Assembly (NCBI RefSeq): GCF_947507565.1
Contig: NC_089184.1
Coordinates: 1,984,001 to 2,048,000, forward strand
Origin: Oscarella lobularis
Lineage: Eukaryota > Porifera > Homoscleromorpha > Homosclerophorida > Oscarellidae
DNA: 64,000 nucleotides
Reading direction: 5' to 3'
Of this stretch, positions 56,876 through 64,000 are shown one piece after another (the first letter of the stretch is position 1; the number at the start of each line of letters is the position of its first letter). The notes under the pieces were generated by a model. That model made no database searches and was not told where the DNA came from. It saw only the letters and a list, made by a program, of their open reading frames with translations. Both the position numbers and the translations under genes were made by a program.

Positions 56876-59800
56876 ATGGGAAATACTGCTAACGGTTGTT
56901 GTTATTCCTTCGCTGCAAACTGACGGTTACGGGTTACGTGGTCGTCTGTTTCCACTAGCCTTTCTTTCGGCTATCAAAAACGGAGATAAAGAAACCGTGT
57001 CTTCCTACGTTCGACGTTATCCGGAAAAGTGGAAGACAGCGACAAATGAGGTGCGACGAATAGTCAAGTCCAGAAAATAGAAAACCTCGATTCTATTTAC
57101 AGTGGAAACAAACTTGCCTTCATTTGGCACGTGACGCTAAAATGGCAAGATATTTGATTTCAACTGGAGCAGACATAGAAGCTCGCGATGACGTATTTAT
57201 TTATTAGCAATCAATGGTGACCAAATGAATATTTGATAGGAGGGAAGGACGCCCTTTCTCTCAGCCATTCAGAATGGATATAGAGCAGTGATGGAAGTTT
57301 TAATTGAAAAGGGATGCAACATTCATGCAAAGGGGAGGGTAAGTAAACTGTTATGGGAAGCATTACTCATTGTGTGTTTGTAGTATGGTGAAGCTTTGGC
57401 ATATGCGAGTCTCATCGGCCATTTGAAAATTATTAAACGACTCATTGGACTGGGATTAAATGTCAATGATAAATCTTCTGTGGTATTCAATTTAACGCTT
57501 AAAAGTAGTAGCCGCATTTATGCTATCGTGATTAATTCCCGGACGTTAATCAGATAAAATTACTGTGGCTTCTATTCAAAGAATCATACGATATTTTTAG
57601 TGGGGCAACACTTCCCTTCATTGGATATGTCGAGAGAATCAAGTTGAAATTGCAAAATACTTGCTTTCAGTTGGATCCGACATTGAAGCCGTCAATGACG
57701 TATTGATTTATTAGCAAGCTATAATGATAACGAAATTTACTGATAGTGGGGAAGAACGCCGTTTTTGGAAGCTATTTACTGGGGTAAAGAAAGAGTCATG
57801 AATATTTTAATTGTAAAGAGATGCAATATTTATGCAAAGGACAAAGTGAGATGCTGTACTATGAAAGACAATTTCGCTTCTAATCTCTGAGTGATGTAGA
57901 TAAATAGAGGAGCCATTGAAATTGCTGAATCTGAAAATTTCGGCAAACTGACTGAAAACCTTTTGAAGATTTTCGGCGGACGAGAGGAAAGCATGCATAG
58001 AAGAAATATTATGACGTCTTGATATGAGTTTTTTATTGTAGGCTGCTTCTTCTGCAGACGAAGGAGTTCAAGTGAGTGAAAACGTGAGAGCAATTTTACA
58101 ACGTGAGGTACATCTAGGCATGCGTCCTCATAGAATCGAACATTAGAAAAACATTTGACATTTCCTAGGCTGAAAAGAATATTCCGACAGAATATTCCTA
58201 TGACTCTTCACAGGCTAGTTTGTTTTAAGATTGTTTCTCTTTCACGATATATACCCTGCATGATGATAGACTGAAGAAGACGAAGTCGCTTCTTGCTTGG
58301 AAGGAGAAACTGTCGACGTGCCTCAACAGGTCTCACTAAAGACTATTTTTTGGAGCCAATGTTTACAATTTATCAGCTTGTTGGTGAGCTGCGAAGTCGG
58401 CTTGATAAAGCTGAAAAAGAGAGGAATGCTGCTTGCGCGGAGAAGGAATGTCTCGCAGAAGCTCTTCGCGCGTCTCAAGAGGTAATAGCTGTGTTATTGT
58501 TAGACAGTGAATTAATTTGTTTATTGCTTTAGTTCGTTCACGAGTATCAGGATTCTGCTCAGGTTAGCTGGACTCTTAGTGTATAAAGTGAGCACACGTT
58601 GCGTTAGGAGCTCCAACGTCGTCTTGATACGGCAGAAGAAGCGAGAGCTTCCGCTCAGGCAAAAGAGAGCGATCTCATTGAGAGTCTTCGCTCGTCTCAA
58701 CAGGTTGGTGGGATTAGTGTTGTTCATAAAGAAATGCTACCTTACATTGCATTAGCTCGTTCGTAATCTGCAAGAAGAGAAGGATAGAATTCTTCGGGAA
58801 CACGAACACAGAATGGCACAAGTGCAAGAAGCTAGTCGGTACCTTCGTGAGCAATCTACACAAACAGAAACTGATTTGAGTAAGAGGATGCTGTAGTACT
58901 AATCTGTGACTCATAGACTATATGATCCCTCACTAGGAAGGTCTTCGGAACGTTGTGCTCAACTGGAGCGACAACTCGACGCGGAGAGACTCGTGTCCGA
59001 AGAAGCGCAACGAAATTTGAGCAGATACGAAGACGTTCTCAAAATCTCTTCGACCGACGTTGAAGTAGGTGACGTCAAACTCGGCGGGGGATCGTACGGA
59101 GGTAACTACAGTGACCTATGACTTGACTATTGTTTTTATTTTTAATGTGAGACGTTCGCGTGGGTCGTTGGCGTGGCTGCAACGTGGCCGTGAAAACGTT
59201 TTACGATTTCCTTCGCGTCGACGTTTATCTTCGTCGATTGGAACAAGAAATCTCAATCTGTCGTCACGTGCATCACCCGAACGTCGTCTCTTTGCTTGGC
59301 GTCATCACTCAAGATGGAATCCCTCTGAGTATATTGTCCGAACTTCTCGAAGCATCTCTCTCTGATGTCATTGTCGCCGCCGACGGACGTCTATTTTTGA
59401 GGGAACAAGTGGACATCGCAGTCGGCTGTTCGTCTGGAATCTTTTATCTTCACGGTCTCGACATTCTCCACGGGGACATTCGATCGACGAACGTCGTCGT
59501 CACGTCAGTAATGGAAGCGAAAATCTGCGATTTGGGAGCAGCTCGCTTTTCGGAAGTCTCCAGTCTGTCATCTGGGCCAATGAGTCCGGATTACGTTGCT
59601 CCGGAAAGGCTCGAACCAGGTCAGCACAACACGAAAATGGCCGACGTCTATAGCCTCGGCGTGACGCTCGTCGAATTGATGACGGGAGAGCAACCGGCAG
59701 CAAAAAAGAGAATGGCTCAGGGAACAAGTGTTCGCCATCCTATCATGAAGCTTCTTTGTCTAGAGATGATTGACCTCAATCGCTTAAAGAGGCCGTCAGC

Positions 59801-59936
59801 TGAAGAATGCCTGGCCACATTGGAAACCATTCAGATATCCGATGAAGAATACAAGAGTTGCCCAGCGAAAAGAATGGTCAAAGGTAAGATGCACGGAGGC
59901 AAGAAAGTGGAGCTAGTGGACGAGCCGTGGAACTAA
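56876..59936 (+). CDS. Ankyrin - coiled coil - TKL-like protein kinase
   Basis: The ATG at 56876 opens a 19-base exon (MGNTAN, a possible N-myristoylation signal) that joins 56959-57050 in phase. Ankyrin repeats lie on exons 57113-57192, 57240-57338, 57384-57479, 57601-57699, 57747-57845 and from 57900. The 57113/57240 and 57601/57747 exon pairs look like an internal duplication. Heptad-rich coiled coil follows (58360-59040) and a kinase domain (59090-59936) with loop GGGSYG, VAVKTF, catalytic loop HGDIRSTNVVV, DLG, and VAPER. Exon joins near 57990-58060 are not settled. The kinase is paralogous to that at 52476-55287, including the closing KRMVKG segment, but the sensor half is different. 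No transmembrane helix; likely cytoplasmic or membrane-anchored through the N-terminus. Confidence 0.8.
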
Positions 59937-60596
59937 TTCTTTTTCAATAGATTTCCTTTGTTTTTTTTTCGGTAGAGGGCCGTAGAGCTTTAAGATTCCC
60001 ATTAATTAACTGTTGTGGCGTGGTTTCTGGTTATCGATATATCTGTATTTAAATTTAAGGATGTGGCTGTTAACAAAGCTGTTTTCCCTTTCTTCTCGTT
60101 TTTCTTGAATACTGCGCTCGTTCATCTGCAACGGTTCGTGATTGCTGTGGATAGCAGTATCTATCATACTACCGTCACACTGACCTAGCTAGAAAACAGG
60201 CTTTATGTGTGCCGCCACAAAACAGAGGACAGACAGCCAGATAGATTTACGAAGAACGTAGAGGACCTCTGAGATACTGCCAGTGAGAGATTGTTGCTTT
60301 TTTGTCTGATGCCCGTATGTCCGGGTAGGGTAAGCGGCTTATCAACAAAAAACAAGAAAAAAACGTTTACCCTACCCGGACATACGGGCCCTCGCAGCAT
60401 TAAGTTCTGTTCTCATGATACGAGGGAACGGCATTGTGTCCAAACTTTTATTGATAAATTTACAATGCTGTAGGCAAAAGAATTTCACTTAAGTACGCCA
60501 TGGCATGCGGTTCAGAGGAGCGGAACGACGAAGAACTAGAATTAGAAACAATAGCGACAACGTACGTAAGAGTTTCTTCATGCTTCTATACTACAA
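59937..60596. other. Intergenic with a 23-base inverted repeat
   Basis: The only structured feature is the hairpin at 60311-60389. A short ATG-started frame at 60499 followed by a good donor (about 60561) could be the first exon of a plus-strand gene, but nothing downstream continues it. Confidence 0.4.
60311..60389. repeat. Perfect inverted repeat, 23-base arms, 33-base spacer
   Basis: Arms 60311-60333 and 60367-60389 are exact reverse complements (starting GCCCGTATGTCCGGGTAG). The spacer is A-rich. It could be a minimal foldback element or a fold in RNA. Confidence 0.8.
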
Positions 60597-61793
60597 CTAC
60601 AAATATTTTTGTGTGGTCTCCTTTTGACGCTTGTTTGAGAAAGAACACTTTGGTGATTCGTCGTCTCGGTCACTGATGGCAGCCTGAGTGCATTTGAACT
60701 TTCTCGAAGTAGCTGAGAGCGTGAAGTGTAGCATCACACCTTTACTAACTTTCCTTTGGCACACGTCACTATTTGCATTGTTGCATTCGGGAACTCGAGC
60801 CCACGACTTGACATCTTGAACTTTCCAAAGAACATTAGAAGAATTGGACGAATTGCAGATAACACGTGTAAAAGTCTTTTTTAGACTTTTTACACGACAC
60901 GTGCCATTATCTGCGAAAAAAAGATATAAGTAAACAAAACAAAATTCATAACCGAAGTAAGTGTACTGAAAATCCACGGAAATGAACCACCACGCTTTGG
61001 CCTAACAGACGGCTGTTCCGTAGCCGGTTGGAGCGGTTCTACAGTCATTAAATCCGAATGAACAGACGACTCATTACAAAACTTGGCCACGGCGTTCGCG
61101 CCTTTGCGGAACGGAAGACACTTTTCCCAAGTCAAGTACGAATACTTGCTATACTGCACTTGAAGGTGAAGGTAATTCTCTAACGTAGCGTTCCTACAAA
61201 ACGTTCCGAAACCTTCCAGTGAACAATTGGTAACGGGAATTCCGTCTTCAGCGAAGCCATTCATTGATACAATAAAATGAGTTTCGCTGCGACTAGCGCA
61301 CAAAAGTTTGTAGGGGAAGTAACGCACCTCGTCGTCGCACGGTTTTAAAACTTTAAACGTGGTCCTATTCTATAAAAATACGCTGCGAGAGGAAGGGAGG
61401 GAGGAAGCCGTATACTATACCTCACGATCAATTTCCAATTTTCCGTTTGTGCCCACGCCTAAGCGCTGTCGCCGGGGAAACGTGTACAAGCTGAACGATT
61501 TATCTTTGGTGGAGTGATTTTCTTTAGTTAGAAAAACGTCTACGGGTGGCGAGTCAAATGAAAACAGGCTGAAGTTAGCTTTGATAAAGGCCAAAGGCAA
61601 TTCCATGTCGACAACGTAAGCTAGGCCTTCCGATAAAGTCGAATTGCAGAGCTGAAAACGTTATTGATTATCAAAACGACGCGAGTTCAGCGAGAGTCGT
61701 TATAATTACCATTTGGAAGTCTGACTCGCACTCAGCGGGCGAACGAGCCGAACACATGTGCCCGATTACAAGGAGAATGAACAGAAACTTCAT
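60597..61793 (-). CDS. Secreted Ig-like protein 1
   Basis: Four exons (61710-61793, 61421-61651, 60967-61369, 60597-60910) join in phase to 343 residues. A signal peptide (MKFLFILLVIGHMCSA) is followed by a cysteine-containing domain with several N-x-S/T sites. A Pro-rich linker leads into a C-terminal Ig-like domain (Cys, L-W-K-V, E-C-x-N, then a K-x-C strand). The protein ends soon after that domain with no membrane helix. An apparent hydrophobic C-terminus seen without splicing is intron sequence. Its last exon resembles that of the gene at 63241-64000, so the two are paralogs. A TATA box lies upstream. Role unknown; secreted recognition or matrix protein are both possible. Confidence 0.7.
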
Positions 61794-61858
61794 TCCAATC
61801 AAACAAATTGCTGTTGAGCTCCGTCTCTATATGCTGAGCTCAGCAGTTTCGCTCTGCA

Positions 61859-61866
61859 ATTTATAG
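61859..61866 (-). promoter_or_regulatory. TATA box of secreted Ig-like protein 1
   Basis: Minus strand reads CTATAAAT about 68 bases before the ATG at 61793. Confidence 0.5.
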
Positions 61867-63240
61867 AGGAGGCTCAACTCCTTCAAAGACTTGGTGCAGA
61901 TGATTGCAGCGGTTACGCTGACGCACATGCACAGACAGGTTACGCTGACGCACACAGACACAGGAAGGTTAGCTTCCTACACGGGTGGGCGTGGGCCGAC
62001 CACACTTTCGTTTCGCCAACGCGCAGTGCTCTATATGAAGGACCGACACTATACGTAGTGACGGTCTCCCACTCACGAGTTTCCGACCACTACTATATTT
62101 ATATACTAACGAAGCTGTTGAGATGCATATAGATCACATTACCCAAGAAATGCAACGGACTTTTTACGCACTAGTACGACCACGGATTGTAAAGGTACAG
62201 CAACGTAAGTACTGCAAAGGTTTGGGGAAAAATGACGACGTTGGCGTCGCTCGCGCGACTATGCGTCGATCAATCGACACAGCTTCAAATTTTCAGATTT
62301 AGATGCGTTGCGGGTGGTGTAGCACTTTGCAATGCAAATCGTTGATGTCACAGATACTGTTCTAATTTGTTCGTACAAAATGTATGCCTCGCACATCCGC
62401 GCCTACGCACCATCTGGGGCAGCGCCCACGTTACGCAACTTGAACTTGAACTTTAAGTCTACCCACGCGCACGTAGACGCGATCAACACTAAACACACCG
62501 TAATGCGTGCGGTAAGATTTTACAGCAGGTAGTCGTAGTAGCTAGCTAGCTAGCTAGCTTGGTGAGCTCGTCGAAGTCTCGAAAAGGGAGGCCCCTGTGC
62601 ACATTTAACCTGCATCGACTCCCGTTTAGACTTGTTTCGCGACGTTAAGACTCTGCTCGAATGTCTAAGAGCACGGCTTCCATTCTGAAAGGCGAAGAAC
62701 GAGTCCGTATTCGAAATACAAATATTCTCGGCTCCGAATTACCGAAATCGGAGCATAATTTCGATCTCGCTCATCTCCTAGCGCAAACAAGTTCATTTTC
62801 GATGCGAAAAGAATTGTACTCCGTTAGGAAAACGCCAATCGTTTGGCTAGAAGTTTTACATCCGGGTTTTACGTGCGTAGTTATGTGGATGTTTTATTTA
62901 TCCAGGAAAAACCTTTGTACCCCGCTAGGAAAGAGTCAATAGAAAACAGAATGAACTGCACTCAGAGTGCAATAATCCTAAAAAAACTAAATAAATGAAT
63001 GAATAAATAAATAAAACTCTGCACTTCTCTATTTTCTCACGAAACTGAAAAGCATTTTCTTTGCAATATGCACCAAGAAATGAGGCAGAGAAATAGCGTA
63101 TACACCAATGGGCGATAAAAATGCATATTCTTCGTGTTTTGTGTAGCTAAACGATGGTCAGGAAACCATCACAAAGTCTTCTACACACCGTGACATCAGA
63201 CATGCAAACTAATTGCAGAAGACACAAAACTCTATACTTT
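61867..63240. other. Intergenic, simple repeats only
   Basis: Contains repeated TTACGCTGACGCAC near 61911-61948, an (AGCT)n run at about 62539-62560 and a TAAA/TGAA-rich stretch at 62985-63015. The 62661-62942 open frame (93 codons) has an ATG but no domain or splice support. Confidence 0.4.
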
Positions 63241-64000
63241 TTAGTCCCACACCGCTTTGAAAGAGCACAACTGCGACTGACCTGCAACTTCGCCACATCT
63301 GAACGCCGCTTTCGTTGACTTCCTCTCTCGACTGAGATGAAGCTCAAGACCGTCTTCGCTCGCTGAAACTTTCCAGCACGATTCGACTGGACATTTCGCG
63401 TTCGCACATTCAGCAACAGGACGCGAACGACTTTTTTTCCCGACTGTCCATAGAAGAGAAGAGACATTTCCAAAGCAGGTGACAATCTTCTTTTGTTCAC
63501 ATTGACTGTCCACGCCGTTAGAAACACGATCACTCAAATCCAACCTGCAACTATTCGATGCAAGTACATCTAAAAGTAAACTAATTATAGTTGTGCATGA
63601 AGACTGCATGCATGACGTCACTACTCGGTAGCTTAGGTTTCAGTTCCTCAACGAAAAACGTAGTCGGTGTCGGAGTTGGCAAATCTGGCAGAGCAGCTAG
63701 TGCACGTGCATTACAGAATCAAATAAATACAATAAATAATTTACCTGGAGATGTGACGCGAATTTTCGTCGTGAGAGTGAACTCGTCGTCCGACATGGGT
63801 TCCGTTCCGCAAAGAAACGTCGCTTCGCCAGTTTCCCTCAACTTCGTCACATTGACAAAGAGACGAACAGAAAGGCGAGACACATACTTCCAACACGCAA
63901 AATCAACATCATCGACGTCAGAGCAGTACGGAAGCTGGTCGTTCGTGCCGCCGCTACCCAAAATTCTCCAACGCGCTAAATTCATAATCGACCGCATGTG
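63241..64000 (-). CDS. Secreted Ig-like protein 2 (5' partial)
   Basis: Two exons are visible: the last, 63241-63569, and the previous one from 63745 upward, which may begin near 63980 at an acceptor-like TTTAG or run off the window. They join in phase (phase 1). The upstream exon encodes an Ig-like fold (C...F-A-C-W...F-L-C-G). The last exon encodes a second Ig-like domain with V-T-C, S-S-L-L-W-T-V, E-C-A-N-A-K-C and F-R-C-G, ending after F-K-A-V-W-D. Alignment by eye to the last exon of the gene at 60597 shows the same cysteine and Leu-Trp spacing. The N-terminus is outside the window. Confidence 0.65.

Noticed and set aside
60499-60561. Possible first exon (MACGSEER...) on the plus strand
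   Set aside because: It has an ATG and a plausible donor, but the downstream sequence is occupied by the minus-strand Ig gene and no continuing exon is seen.
60890-61000. C-terminal transmembrane segment on the Ig-like protein 1
   Set aside because: The hydrophobic run is intron sequence. A good donor at 60966 and acceptor at 60911 join in phase to an Ig-like exon instead.
62661-62942. 93-codon open frame on the plus strand
   Set aside because: It has an ATG but no recognisable domain, no splice context and lies in repeat-rich intergenic DNA.

Overview
This window comes from a compact animal genome, most likely a sponge. Genes sit on both strands, are split by very short GT-AG introns (about 40-70 bases), and are usually separated by only 100-400 bases. 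The left edge carries a protein made of the paired cysteine-rich domains found in sponge short-chain (spongin-like) C4 collagens. The other genes are metazoan: an adhesion GPCR, amnionless-like receptors, FEM1, ERLEC1, an LRRK kinase, PSTK and an MFS transporter. For most multi-exon genes I joined exons by hand. Gene models that keep phase to a clean stop are stated as such; all splice sites are predictions read by eye.

Layout. 1-1.5 kb: 3' part of a C4-collagen-like gene (+). 2.1-2.8 kb: an acidic and arginine/serine-rich protein (-) with a TATA box. 3.8-9.5 kb: a 19-exon adhesion GPCR (+) of the ADGRA type (LRR, EGF, Ig, HormR, GAIN, 7TM), with alanines at the autoproteolysis triad. 9.6-14.9 kb: three tandem amnionless-like genes (-) with matching exon architecture and NPxY/NPxF tails. 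15.1-17.1 kb: FEM1 (-). 17.2-19.3 kb: ERLEC1 ER lectin (+).

19.3-23.6 kb is a scrambled segment. It holds a SINE-like element, two inverted copies of a small membrane protein gene, a broken copy of the 5' end of the LRRK gene, a stray ERLEC1 exon and a minisatellite. 23.7-32.9 kb: an 18-exon LRRK-type gene (+; ANK, LRR, Roc, COR, kinase, WD40-like). 33.0-43.2 kb: a long coiled-coil gene with many small exons (+), probably of the CCDC162 type. 43.5-45.3 kb: an MFS transporter (+). 46.0-46.6 kb: a broken dihydrolipoyl dehydrogenase remnant (-). 46.9-47.1 kb: 200 Ns. 47.1-48.6 kb: a secreted family-9-like carbohydrate-binding protein (-, partial).

48.8-51.9 kb is a nest of transposon copies whose insertion order can be read, because an empty site exists at 56.5-56.8 kb. 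52.5-59.9 kb holds two paralogous TKL-like kinases, one with an N-terminal Kelch region and one with ankyrin repeats; both pass through a coiled coil into a kinase domain. They flank PSTK (-), the kinase of selenocysteine synthesis. 60.6-64 kb holds two related secreted Ig-like proteins (-), the second running off the window.

There is no single operon-like system. The points of most interest are the triplicated amnionless-like cluster, the GPCR with a degenerate GPS, the paired sensor-kinase genes, the nested transposons, and a set of GC-AG introns spread over several genes.
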